Notes under the pieces: model-generated
Told to the model about the DNA's origin: nothing
What the model saw: only the letters and a program-made list of their open reading frames with translations
Database searches by the model: none
Part shown: one piece after another, positions 17,136 through 24,861 of the stretch
Layout: every line of letters begins with the position of its first letter
Position numbering within the stretch: position 1 is the first letter of the stretch
Source: Deltaproteobacteria bacterium
Lineage (GTDB): Bacteria; Myxococcota_A; Polyangia; JAAYKL01
Direction of reading: 5' to 3'
Assembly (NCBI GenBank): GCA_030621515.1
Contig: JAUXHN010000019.1
Coordinates: forward strand, 1 to 36,735
DNA length: 36,735 bases
Program-made: the position numbers and the translations under genes

Positions 17136-18317
17136 TCAAAGAACGCAAAGGTTTTCCCAGAAGTAAACCCCTCTCTTCGGGCTCGCAACAACCAAATCCC
17201 GATCCCCATCCGAATCAAGGTCGACGACGAAAGGCCGGGGAGACAGGGAACTGTCAAAGAATCCCGCTTCGCTCAGGTCCAGCCACGTCTCCTCACCCAT
17301 CCAGCCGTTTCTCATCACGCGGAGCAAGTATTCGGCGGGTCCAGGACCAGGGTTGGTGTCGACGATGAACACCACGTCGTCGTCTCCGTCCAGATCCAGG
17401 TCGCCCGTTGCGAGCGAAACGAAATCGTCTCCCGCATCGATTTGACCCGGTGCCGGCAACCATGTTTCACCGACCCCGTCCGTGTTCAGCCAGGCCGACA
17501 GAATGCTCCCTAAAGAACGATACGCAACGTCCAGATCTCCGTCCCCGTCGAAGTCCATCGGCCATATGTTCCCGAGGATTTCATGCGGGGCGGCGATCGG
17601 GTGCAACTTCCAGTCGTCCACCGGAAGCGCGTCGTTCTCGAACCAACACAGCTCTTCCGTCAAACGGAATATCACCACGATATCGACCCTGCCGTCATCA
17701 TTGATGTCGCCGGTTGTCGCTCTCACGTCGCTCGCCAGGGGGATCTCGCTCCATGTATCCGAAGGAACCTTCGCGTTCTTGAAGACGATGAAATCGGAAA
17801 ACTCGGACCATCCGTCATCGATGATATAGGTGATGCACTCGACCAGGAAATCGACCCTTCCGTCACCGTCGACGTCCTCGACCCCTTCAAGCCAATAGGT
17901 ATTGTAGTCTCCCGATACTTGGTGAACCTCCCATTCGCCGTCTCCACCCGGATTCTCCCACCAGCCGACGCCCGCCTCAGCTTGGAGAGCGGCGATTGCG
18001 TCCGGAAAACCATCGCCGTTGACATCCCGTGCGAATATCCCGCTGCCCCAGGTTCCACTGCCGACAGTGGTTCCCGTCCATTCGCTTGTCGGTGTTCCAG
18101 TGTTCTCGAGCAGAGTGATCTGGGACGACTCCATCACGAACACGTCCAGGTCGCCGTCCAGATCGGCATCCGCGAACGCCAGGTTAACCGCGTCCGTAAA
18201 ATCACCCATCACCTCAGGATCGGCGAACTCCAGCACAGGACACGACTCACCGGTAGCCTGCATGGTCCAGCACCCGCAGAGTGAAACGAGAAGCACGACC
18301 GACCACAACGCTCTCAA
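17136..18317 (-). CDS. FG-GAP/VCBS repeat lipoprotein
   Basis: About 393 aa. Signal peptide with a possible lipobox SLCGC, then seven FG-GAP-type repeats each with a calcium-loop motif (DADLDGDLD, DVNGDGFPD, DVDGDGRVD, DINDDGRVD, DFDGDGDLD, DLDLDGDDD, DLDSDGDRD), giving a predicted seven-bladed beta-propeller. Extracellular, role unknown (adhesion or ligand binding in other members). The start is not certain: TTG at 18317 gives a clean signal peptide and overlaps the stop of a 32-aa ORF as TTGA; an ATG at 18467 in frame would add 50 residues that look unlike a signal peptide. Confidence 0.8.
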   Translation of the reverse strand: MRALWSVVLLVSLCGCWTMQATGESCPVLEFADPEVMGDFTDAVNLAFADADLDGDLDVFVMESSQITLLENTGTPTSEWTGTTVGSGTWGSGIFARDVNGDGFPDAIAALQAEAGVGWWENPGGDGEWEVHQVSGDYNTYWLEGVEDVDGDGRVDFLVECITYIIDDGWSEFSDFIVFKNAKVPSDTWSEIPLASDVRATTGDINDDGRVDIVVIFRLTEELCWFENDALPVDDWKLHPIAAPHEILGNIWPMDFDGDGDLDVAYRSLGSILSAWLNTDGVGETWLPAPGQIDAGDDFVSLATGDLDLDGDDDVVFIVDTNPGPGPAEYLLRVMRNGWMGEETWLDLSEAGFFDSSLSPRPFVVDLDSDGDRDLVVASPKRGVYFWENLCVL

Positions 18318-18412
18318 GACTTCCCCCGCTTCAGGTGTCGCACATCGGCATTGATGCGCGGGTTGTCTGGATTTTCGAGTTGAAACTTGGGTCGTTTGCT
18401 TCGGCGATTCAT
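18314..18412 (-). CDS. Possible 32-aa basic peptide coupled to the FG-GAP gene
   Basis: A short ORF (MNRRSKRPKFQLENP ... RHLKRGKS) with a strong ribosome site GGAGGGG directly before its ATG, ending in TTGA overlap with the proposed start of the FG-GAP lipoprotein. It may act as a leader peptide that loads ribosomes for the weak TTG start. Rich in Arg and Lys, with no hydrophobic stretch. No family recognised. Confidence 0.4.
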   Translation of the reverse strand: MNRRSKRPKFQLENPDNPRINADVRHLKRGKS

Positions 18413-18528
18413 CACCCCTCCACCGGAAAAGATTCCTGATGTTACCAAGCAGCGCGGGGAGGGGCAAACCGGAGGGGAGATTTCTGCTCTGCCTTGACCC
18501 CTTTTTCTTCGGCCAACTGAGAACCGGA

Positions 18529-18557
18529 TTGACAATTAGCCGCCCCGGCCCTATGAT
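18529..18557 (+). promoter_or_regulatory. Near-consensus sigma-70 promoter giving a leaderless mRNA
   Basis: TTGACA (18529-18534), a 17-nt spacer and TATGAT (18552-18557). The ATG of the ATPase gene begins 7 nt after the -10 box, where transcription should start, and no Shine-Dalgarno sequence lies upstream. Confidence 0.8.
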
Positions 18558-18563
18558 ATTGTT

Positions 18564-19718
18564 ATGATTAAGAGATCAGCAGTAACCTCGATACTGGAAG
18601 CAGCAAAAACCTTTCCCATTGTCGCCATAACCGGGCCTCGGCAGTCGGGTAAAACCACTTTGAGTCGCCATGCTTTTGGTGATCGTCCATACGTTTCATT
18701 TGAAGATCCCGATACCATGCGACGGTTTGAAGCGGATCCAAAAGGATTTCTGGCTGTCTACAAAGACGGTGCGGTTTTTGACGAAGCCCAGCGGTGTCCC
18801 GATCTATTCTCGTACTTGCAAGGAGCGGTAGATGGGGACAGGCGAATGGGCCGGTTTGTCCTGACAGGTTCTTCCCAGTTTCAGTTGATCTCGGGCATCT
18901 CCCAATCCCTGGCGGGCAGAGTTGTCTCTCTGAATTTGCTGCCGTTTTCCGTCTCGGAGTTGCGCGCGGACGAACATATTGAAGACCGGCAACTTGAATT
19001 GAACAATATTCTTTTCCAGGGGCTTTATCCCCCCATCTGGGATCGATTCCCCAGGCCTTCCTTGTGGTATTCCAACTATGCGCAAAACTATGTTGAACGA
19101 GATGTCCGGCTTCTGATCAACATAAACGACCTCAACACATTTCAACGTTTTCTTCGTCTGTGCGCCGCCAGATGCGGCCAGATGATCAACTATTCGGAAC
19201 TCGCGGCAGCCACCGGCGTGACCCACAACACAATCAAAGCCTGGATCTCGGTTCTCGAGGCGAGCTACATTGTTTTTACCCTCAAACCCTTTCACAACAA
19301 TTTCTCAAAGCGCCTGGTCAAAACGCCAAAGCTCTATTTCTACGACAGCGGGCTTCTTTGCTGGCTTCTTTCAATCCAGAATAGTCAGCAACTCGATTTT
19401 CATCCCATGCGCGGCGCCATCTTTGAGTCTTTTGTAATCTGTGAGCTGATCAAGCAGCGCTTCAATTCACTGCTCGCAAACAATCTGTATTTTTGGAGAG
19501 ATAGAAGCGGGACAGAAATCGACGTGATTGAAGATGCCGGTATTGATCAACTACCCATCGAAATAAAATCCAGCCAGACATTTCAAAACCGATTTTTAAA
19601 AACAGTCACCAGATGGAAAAGCATATCAGGTTCTTCGGCGGTACCTCAGCTGATCTATGGGGGAGACAAAAGCTTCACCCATTTGGATTGCACGGTGCGC
19701 TCATGGCAGGATTTGTAG
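18564..19718 (+). CDS. AAA family ATPase with DUF4143 domain
   Basis: A 384-aa protein with an N-terminal AAA_14 domain (Walker A GPRQSGKTT at 24-32, Walker B-like GAVFDEAQR, sensor LTGSSQF) and a C-terminal DUF4143 domain (about 180-384), which has a winged-helix part and a restriction-nuclease-like segment with YFWRDRSGTEIDVI and LPIEIKSS. The family is widespread and mobile; its role is not settled. The codon use is more AT-rich than in its neighbours. It appears to be translated from a leaderless mRNA. Confidence 0.93.
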   Translation: MIKRSAVTSILEAAKTFPIVAITGPRQSGKTTLSRHAFGDRPYVSFEDPDTMRRFEADPKGFLAVYKDGAVFDEAQRCPDLFSYLQGAVDGDRRMGRFVLTGSSQFQLISGISQSLAGRVVSLNLLPFSVSELRADEHIEDRQLELNNILFQGLYPPIWDRFPRPSLWYSNYAQNYVERDVRLLININDLNTFQRFLRLCAARCGQMINYSELAAATGVTHNTIKAWISVLEASYIVFTLKPFHNNFSKRLVKTPKLYFYDSGLLCWLLSIQNSQQLDFHPMRGAIFESFVICELIKQRFNSLLANNLYFWRDRSGTEIDVIEDAGIDQLPIEIKSSQTFQNRFLKTVTRWKSISGSSAVPQLIYGGDKSFTHLDCTVRSWQDL

Positions 19719-19856
19719 AGGTAATCAATGAACAAATGAACGGGGTTTGTAAGCACGGATTTACGTGATAGTGTCACCTCCTGGACAACAGATTTGGATC
19801 GGCAACAAGAAGCGGCCCAATCAAGGGCTTCAACCGAACAATAGAGGTGGGATACG

Positions 19857-20411
19857 ATGAGCGACATCAACGAAAAATGCCTTGAGGTCTTCCCGGGCTG
19901 GCTACGATCTCTCGACGAAGACACACAAACGATCCAGAGTATTCTGGAGGCCGACGGTGTTCCCGTGGAGACCCGCAAGATTCTTGTGGGCGGCATCAAC
20001 TACCTTTTCAAATCTCTCGATCTCATCCCGGACGGCATCGACGACATCGGGTACCTCGATGACGCGTTCGTAATCCGGTTGGCCGCGAAGAACGCCGTGG
20101 AGGGAGATCTCGGCGACCTCTCCGCGGATCTTCTCAAGAAGGCCAACTTGTTGACCGACGACGCGGATCTCATCGCGCAGCTCCTCGAGGGTGATGTCTA
20201 CGACCGACTCGAGAAGTACGTTCGGGATCTCAAAAAGGGCGCGGCCCGCGGACGCATGGTTGACGAAATTATTGAAAATAAAAGTGTCTTCAAGGAGTTC
20301 TCCGCGGAGGTCGCCAGTTTCATCAAGGAATACACGTCACCCGGATTTTCCAAGGACGAGAAGAACCTGATCAAGCTCAAGGCCTTCCTGGAAGCCAAGC
20401 TCCCGAAATAA
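19857..20411 (+). CDS. DUF1232 (YkvA-like) protein
   Basis: A 184-aa protein with the DUF1232 signature LFKSLDLIPDGIDDIGYLDDAFV (about 50-72), otherwise charged and helical. Members are often membrane-associated, but this one has only the short amphipathic DUF1232 segment. Start supported by GAGGTGGG about 6 nt upstream. It converges with the DUF2752 gene, 4 nt away. Function unknown. Confidence 0.85.
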   Translation: MSDINEKCLEVFPGWLRSLDEDTQTIQSILEADGVPVETRKILVGGINYLFKSLDLIPDGIDDIGYLDDAFVIRLAAKNAVEGDLGDLSADLLKKANLLTDDADLIAQLLEGDVYDRLEKYVRDLKKGAARGRMVDEIIENKSVFKEFSAEVASFIKEYTSPGFSKDEKNLIKLKAFLEAKLPK

Positions 20412-20415
20412 AGTT

Positions 20416-20835
20416 TCAGGGAAGAGGAACGTCCCCTCTCAAAAAGACGTAGATCCAGTTCAACGCGATCATCGCCAGAAACACCCCCGTAATCCACCAA
20501 CCCTGCACACGCGACATCCCGATAGTCAGGCGACGACCGATCGCGAGGCTTGCGATCTCGTTCAGCGCGAGCAAAACACCCGCGATGGCGAGCAGGGCGA
20601 TGAGCGGGTTCACCTTGAAGGCAAAATAGGGGTTCGCGGCCAGCAGGTGACGCAGGGTGGTGGTGGTCCCACAAAACGGGCACGGAATTCCAAGGAGCGC
20701 CTGCCAGGGGCACCTGAACCCGGGTATTGCGTCCAGATTCCGCAAGACGGCGTATGCCAGGCAGACGATCACCCCGAGCGACACCGAGATGGAACTGATG
20801 CCCGTCTTGCGACCGTTGACAACCTCGAGCTTCAA
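20416..20835 (-). CDS. DUF2752 membrane protein
   Basis: About 139 aa with three to four hydrophobic helices and the family signature CPFCGTTTTLRHLLAANPYFAFKVNPL. Function unknown. The start is uncertain: TTG at 20835 overlaps the DUF4190 stop as TTGA and has GGAG 11 nt upstream; a GTG at 20862 would add nine residues but overlap the previous gene by 31 nt and has no ribosome site. Confidence 0.82.
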   Translation of the reverse strand: MKLEVVNGRKTGISSISVSLGVIVCLAYAVLRNLDAIPGFRCPWQALLGIPCPFCGTTTTLRHLLAANPYFAFKVNPLIALLAIAGVLLALNEIASLAIGRRLTIGMSRVQGWWITGVFLAMIALNWIYVFLRGDVPLP

Positions 20836-21101
20836 GCGGCGGCGATCTCCGCGGCCAACCACAAGGTATTGATGATGAGGCTGACGATCGATACGATGAT
20901 TCCGGCGGTGGTGAAGCCGTAGCCGCCGAGCGCTCCGTCACTCGCGGCGATCTGGCCCCGGGCCTTGATGGAAAGTATGAGGCCGACTATCCCGCAAAAG
21001 AACGCAGCGATGAAGCCCGATATCGCCAGGTTGTGCATGGGGCGCGGTCCCCGCGGCGCGCTGTCGCCATCCTCGAGTATCGGCTGTATTTCCTGGTTCA
21101 T
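20832..21101 (-). CDS. DUF4190-like small membrane protein
   Basis: An 89-aa protein with two transmembrane helices (LAISGFIAAFFCGIVGLILSI and FTTAGIIVSIVSLIINTLWLA) separated by a short loop, the DUF4190 plan. AAGGAT lies 6 nt before the ATG. It is coupled to the DUF2752 gene after it. Function unknown. Confidence 0.82.
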   Translation of the reverse strand: MNQEIQPILEDGDSAPRGPRPMHNLAISGFIAAFFCGIVGLILSIKARGQIAASDGALGGYGFTTAGIIVSIVSLIINTLWLAAEIAAA

Positions 21102-21135
21102 GACAAGATCCTTCTTTCTTTTCTATTTCAGTCCA

Positions 21136-22116
21136 TCAAACAATTTCAAGAGCGCGTATGGACTCGATCACGGCATCGTGAGTGACGCCGTTTGTGACGA
21201 TCACACCTCGGTTGTTCAGGAGAGTCCGGCCGCTGGTGAAATCCAGAGGAGCGCCAGTGATGTCCGTGACGCGACCCCCCGCCTCGGTTACCACGATGAC
21301 GCCCCCCGCGTGATCCCAGATCTTCTCTCGGTACTCGTCGTCCTTGGGGAGCCGCAGGTATGCCTCCGCCTCTCCGCGAGCCACGACGGCGTACTTGGCC
21401 TGGCTGTCCAGCTGTACGGAATCCGCAACTATCCCCAGGCGCTTCGCGATCCTTGCCGCGTCGCCGTGGGAAGAGTGGGCCTTCTCGACCGACTCGCAGA
21501 ATCTGATGGCAGCGGGATCGGCCCGCGTGCTCACCGACACCGGCACCGGACGTGTTTCTCCTTCAAGGGAAACCGACACCGCCCCTTCACCCTTTGTCGC
21601 CACGAAGGCCACGCCTCTTTCTCCGGGATCGCCTGAGCGAGCCGGGAGGTTCGGGCAGCCGAGCACCCCGAGCACGATCTCTCCGTTCACGACCAGGCTC
21701 AGGGAGATGGCGTACTGTTCCTTTCGCAAAAAACCCTTGGTGCCGTCGATGGGATCGAGGGTCCAGAACCGGTCCGCATATTCGCCAAAACCCCCATGAT
21801 CGATCCACTCGCAGATCTCCTTTTCGCCGGAACCGGGCAGGACGGCGCCCACGTGCTCGACGAGCCGGGCGAGCAATTCCTCGTTCGACGGTTGCCTCAA
21901 CGATTCAGCGTCTTCCTCACCGATTACGGGATCCCTTCGAAACTCCCGACCAAGCGCCCGACAGATCAGCGCCTGGGCTCCAAAATCCGCCACGGTCACC
22001 GGGCTACGGTCCTTTTTGGTCAGAACGTCCGGGGTGATCTCGGACTGAACAGCCCTGCACAACACCGCCGCAGATCGCACTGCTTCGAGGGCCACCGCCT
22101 GCTCTTTATCGTACAT
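21136..22116 (-). CDS. CysQ/HAL2-like 3'(2'),5'-bisphosphate nucleotidase (inositol monophosphatase family)
   Basis: A 326-aa cytoplasmic, metal-dependent and Li-sensitive phosphatase family member. It shows DRSPVTVADFGAQALI, GEED (metal Glu), WTLDPIDGTKGF (metal Asp residues) and the C-terminal KIWDHAGGVIVVTEAGG. The lysine-rich KKDRSPVTVAD form and size fit HAL2-type 3'-phosphoadenosine-5'-phosphate phosphatases, which clear PAP formed in sulfate assimilation, better than inositol monophosphatases. The ATG has GGAGG 9 nt upstream; part of this site comes from the end of the palindromic repeat. Confidence 0.88.
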   Translation of the reverse strand: MYDKEQAVALEAVRSAAVLCRAVQSEITPDVLTKKDRSPVTVADFGAQALICRALGREFRRDPVIGEEDAESLRQPSNEELLARLVEHVGAVLPGSGEKEICEWIDHGGFGEYADRFWTLDPIDGTKGFLRKEQYAISLSLVVNGEIVLGVLGCPNLPARSGDPGERGVAFVATKGEGAVSVSLEGETRPVPVSVSTRADPAAIRFCESVEKAHSSHGDAARIAKRLGIVADSVQLDSQAKYAVVARGEAEAYLRLPKDDEYREKIWDHAGGVIVVTEAGGRVTDITGAPLDFTSGRTLLNNRGVIVTNGVTHDAVIESIRALEIV

Positions 22117-22128
22117 TAAAGTCGGCCT

Positions 22129-22175
22129 CCATCATCTTCCCCTTCCCCTACCTCAGGGGAAGGCCGGGATGGGGT
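22129..22175 (-). repeat. Palindromic intergenic repeat, copy C (inverted)
   Basis: On the minus strand it starts ACCCCATCCCGGCC, has the 9-bp stem CCTTCCCCT/AGGGGAAGG (22141-22149 with 22155-22163, 5-nt loop) and ends GGAAGATGATGG, like copy A. Its last two bases form part of the ribosome site of the bisphosphate nucleotidase gene. Confidence 0.85.
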
Positions 22176-22247
22176 CTTCAAAATCCGCTTGAGAGGAGTG
22201 TACGGGATGGTTCCGCAAAAAGTCGACCGGGAAAATAAAGGATAGGA

Positions 22248-22850
22248 TCAGAAGGGTTGGTTGGGGCCGCCGCGGAAGGGGCGTCTTGCATTGCTTCTTT
22301 TTCCTCTACGACCTTCATTGAAGTACCCCTCCTTGATGAACTCCTCCTTGATGTCATCGAGGTATTTCTTCTGCTTCTTGGTCAGGATGTCGCGAATGAC
22401 GATCATCAGCCCCAGGTGCTTTTTCTTGATCTTGTTCTCGTATTTGAACACCTGATCCATCTGGGCGTAGATGTCATCCTTGGTGGCGCCGTTCTCGACC
22501 AGCTTGACCAGAGCGCGCGTCTGCGCCGAGAGATCCCACTTGAGTTGCTCCACCTCCGCGTTCACGTCCGTGACCACCTTGCGCAGTTTTGCGATCTGCG
22601 TGTCGGTCAGATTCAGCTCGTCCGCGTGCCTTCGCACCATCTCTATGGGGTAGACATGCTTCTTGAGGGCGAACCTCATGCCGCCGGGACCCATACCCGG
22701 ACCCTGACCCATACCCGGACCCTGACCCATGCCCATCCCCGGACCCTGACCCTGACCCGGTCCGGGGCCGCGACCCGGTCTCTGTGCGAACGCCTCGGGG
22801 ACCAGCACCATCGCAAAAGCGACTATTGAGAATATGACTAACTTTTTCAT
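22248..22850 (-). CDS. Spy/CpxP-like periplasmic protein
   Basis: A 200-aa protein with a Sec signal peptide (cleavage after AFAQ/FAQ, about residue 22), a Gly-Pro-Met-Gln repeat (about 24-56), a helical hairpin containing an LTxxQ motif (LNLTDTQIAKLRKVVTDV) and a basic tail (RRGKRSNARRPFRGG). The family includes periplasmic chaperones and metal-sensing proteins. It is the third gene of an ATGA-coupled set with an ECF sigma factor and a membrane protein, so it is probably a target or sensor of that sigma system. Confidence 0.83.
   Translation of the reverse strand: MKKLVIFSIVAFAMVLVPEAFAQRPGRGPGPGQGQGPGMGMGQGPGMGQGPGMGPGGMRFALKKHVYPIEMVRRHADELNLTDTQIAKLRKVVTDVNAEVEQLKWDLSAQTRALVKLVENGATKDDIYAQMDQVFKYENKIKKKHLGLMIVIRDILTKKQKKYLDDIKEEFIKEGYFNEGRRGKRSNARRPFRGGPNQPF
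22691..22726 (-). repeat. 18-bp tandem repeat in the Gly-Pro-Met region
   Basis: Two exact adjacent copies of an 18-bp unit (plus strand CCATACCCGGACCCTGAC) encode the GQGPGM repeat; a third, diverged copy follows. Confidence 0.85.
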
Positions 22851-23299
22851 AACAGGTTCCTTTCTTCGCCCTGATCCCAGGACGGAATCTCAATTTCCAG
22901 CAAAAAATCCGTCTCTCCGACAAACAGCCCCTCTCCGACCACCCCGTCCTCGTAGGCCAGCTCCTCGCCCGCGCCGTCTTCATCATCCGCGTAGTCCGTG
23001 TCGCTCTCGAACAGGTAGTCGAACGGCAGGGTTCCGGCATCGAACTCCACCAGGGTTTCGAGGGAAGCGATCATCTCCGCAGACGCCGTGTTTCTCGAGG
23101 GTTGGGAGAACACCAGCACCAGCGCGACGGCCGACATCGCAACGAGACCGGGCAAGAGCACCCATCTCCAGGCATCTCCCTGTCCGCTTGAGGACACACG
23201 AGCCCGAGCCCTCGTCCACACGATATCGAACTGAGGCGCCGGTTCCCCGGCGTCGATCTCTTTCAGTATTCGCTGCAGTTGTTCGTCACCGGGTTTCAT
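22847..23299 (-). CDS. Probable membrane anti-sigma factor
   Basis: A 150-aa single-pass membrane protein: about 43 cytoplasmic residues, a helix (about 46-64: VLLPGLVAMSAVALVLVF) and an acidic periplasmic part rich in Asp and Glu. Its position between an ECF sigma factor and a Spy/CpxP-like gene, with ATGA overlaps on both sides, indicates an anti-sigma factor. It lacks the zinc-binding HxxxCxxC motif, so it is not a ZAS-type anti-sigma. Ribosome site AGGAG 7 nt upstream, inside the sigma gene. Confidence 0.72.
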   Translation of the reverse strand: MKPGDEQLQRILKEIDAGEPAPQFDIVWTRARARVSSSGQGDAWRWVLLPGLVAMSAVALVLVFSQPSRNTASAEMIASLETLVEFDAGTLPFDYLFESDTDYADDEDGAGEELAYEDGVVGEGLFVGETDFLLEIEIPSWDQGEERNLL

Positions 23300-23811
23300 C
23301 TAAAATCTCCTGACAGCAATCCTTTGAGTTTCTTTTTCCCACGATGGTAGTGCGTTCTCGCCGAGCCGACCGACACACCCATCACCCGGGCTGACTCTTC
23401 CACCGTGAGCCCTTCCATGAACACCAGTGACATCACCTGCGCCTGGCGATCCGGCAATTTCGCAAGGGCGTCTTTCACTCTTGCGGAGCGCTCGCCGAGA
23501 TCTGCCGAGCTTTCGGGATCCGGAAAAGTTGCAGGGGGTTGTGGAGCATCGATCTGCATTCTCAATACGCGTCCCCAGATCGATCGCCTGCGTCTTCTGG
23601 AAGCAGCCACTCTCCTGGCCACGCCGAAAAGGAATCGCTTTGGATCGTCGGCCGCCTTAAGATCGGCCCGGCCCTCTACTACCTCCATGTATGTCTGCTG
23701 TACGATTTCCATGGCCTCCTCGCGGTCCCAGTTCGCCAGGGCCCGAGCCCAGCGGAACAGGCTGTCGTGATGTTCGGCAGCCAGCGCAGCCGCTGTTCCC
23801 GTATCGCCCAT
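23296..23811 (-). CDS. ECF-type RNA polymerase sigma factor
   Basis: About 171 aa with region 2 (HHDSLFRWARALANWDREEAMEIVQQTYMEVVEG) and region 4 (ALAKLPDRQAQVMSLVFMEGLTVEESARVMGVSVGSARTHYHRGKKKLKG, a helix-turn-helix for the -35 element). It directs RNA polymerase to stress promoters and is likely held by the next gene's product. The start is uncertain: ATG 23811 gives normal ECF spacing; a TTG at 23856 would add 15 residues with no family likeness. Neither has a good ribosome site. Confidence 0.9.
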   Translation of the reverse strand: MGDTGTAAALAAEHHDSLFRWARALANWDREEAMEIVQQTYMEVVEGRADLKAADDPKRFLFGVARRVAASRRRRRSIWGRVLRMQIDAPQPPATFPDPESSADLGERSARVKDALAKLPDRQAQVMSLVFMEGLTVEESARVMGVSVGSARTHYHRGKKKLKGLLSGDFR

Positions 23812-23871
23812 CTCACAAACCTGTGGTGCGGGGGCCGGATCGATATGACAGTTCAATCATTTTTTTTCAGG

Positions 23872-24279
23872 TCAGAGACACACTTCGCGGACTCGCTCGA
23901 TCAGCCACCTGGCCGAAGTAAGCGCCTCGTCCCCGTCCTCTTCCTGGTAAAACTGGGAGGGGGTCAGGTCCTCGCTGCCGTAGAAGGCGAGCTCCCGGTC
24001 TCTGCGCAGGCTCCTGGATATCTTCGAGAGCCTTTCGACGTCTTTGCGAATGGCCTCGGGAAGCAACGCGATGTTCGCCTTGAGCACGGGGCTCACGTCG
24101 TGAATCCTGGGCACTTCGATTTTCGACGCCCGAAGGAGCGCCTTCAGGGCGAGCTCTATGGCCTCCTGGGATTCCCGCACCACGTCGGCGAAGCTCCTCT
24201 CCTCCTGCAATACCGCTATTGCCTTGAGGCGCGCCGATGCGCGGTTTAGATAATCTTCAACCAGGGATTCGTTTCTCAT
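23872..24279 (-). CDS. HEPN domain protein lacking the RX4-6H motif
   Basis: A 135-aa all-helical protein of the PF05168-type HEPN group, with SQEAIELALKALLRA (about 36-50), HDVSPVLK and the late RRDRELAFYGSEDLTPSQFY segment. In toxic HEPN RNases (HepT) an Arg-x4-6-His motif near this last segment is catalytic; here the only His is in PRIHD, and no Arg-x4-6-His can be found anywhere. So it may be a non-catalytic partner. It overlaps the nucleotidyltransferase gene by 23 nt. Confidence 0.87.
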   Translation of the reverse strand: MRNESLVEDYLNRASARLKAIAVLQEERSFADVVRESQEAIELALKALLRASKIEVPRIHDVSPVLKANIALLPEAIRKDVERLSKISRSLRRDRELAFYGSEDLTPSQFYQEEDGDEALTSARWLIERVREVCL

Positions 24280-24859
24280 CGGGTCGTTCCGCTTTCACCC
24301 AGTAGGGTTGTCCGTAGGCGAGCCTGCGCACAACTTTACCGGAAGTAATATGATCGCGTACCTTTTTCAAAAGCAATGATGTGGCGTGCCCCTTTTCGAA
24401 CAACACGATGCCGTCCAGGGCGATTTCAAGCCAGAGGCTCCCGCAATCGGCCGGGTTTTCCGGTAAACTCACCAGGTGGGGATTGACCGGGTAGCTGAAG
24501 CCGGACGTATCGATCTTTTCGTCAAAAAGCCGGTACATGGCACGAGTCGGCGGGGTATCTGAACGAAAAACGACGAGCAGGTCTATGTCGGATGTATCGC
24601 TCTGGCTGTTGCGAGCAAACGATCCGAACAGCACAACCGCAATCGGCTCGGACAAAAAAATTCTCAATATCTTTTCGATGAACTCCCGGTCGAGCCCGAG
24701 CCCGGACCAGCGATCTACCCCTGCCTCGCCGCTCAATTTTCTTACGCAATAGGCGTTCAAAGAGAAACCCTGCTCGGCTGCCTCGGTGCTCAGCCGCGCG
24801 TGCAGATCCGACCCTACGCGCAACACAAACCGTCCGGAATACTGTTGTTTTCGACCCAT
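24257..24859 (-). CDS. HicB-like RHH domain fused to an MNT-type nucleotidyltransferase
   Basis: A 200-aa protein with two parts. Residues 6-45 (SGRFVLRVGSDLHARLSTEAAEQG ... LNAYCVRKLSG) match the HicB C-terminal ribbon-helix-helix DNA-binding pattern. Residues about 55-160 are a minimal nucleotidyltransferase with the exact signature GS-x10-DxD (GSFARNSQSDTSDIDLLVV). In MntA/HepT systems this enzyme is the antitoxin and adenylylates the HEPN partner. The fusion to a DNA-binding domain would let it repress its own promoter. Start codon lies 6 nt after the -10 box with no ribosome site, so the mRNA may be leaderless. Confidence 0.88.
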   Translation of the reverse strand: MGRKQQYSGRFVLRVGSDLHARLSTEAAEQGFSLNAYCVRKLSGEAGVDRWSGLGLDREFIEKILRIFLSEPIAVVLFGSFARNSQSDTSDIDLLVVFRSDTPPTRAMYRLFDEKIDTSGFSYPVNPHLVSLPENPADCGSLWLEIALDGIVLFEKGHATSLLLKKVRDHITSGKVVRRLAYGQPYWVKAERPDEKRIPG

Positions 24860-24861
24860 GA

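Noticed and set aside
23856-23870. Programmed slippage at a run of eight A before the sigma gene
   Set aside because: The run lies between genes, not inside a reading frame, so slippage would not join any two frames of interest.
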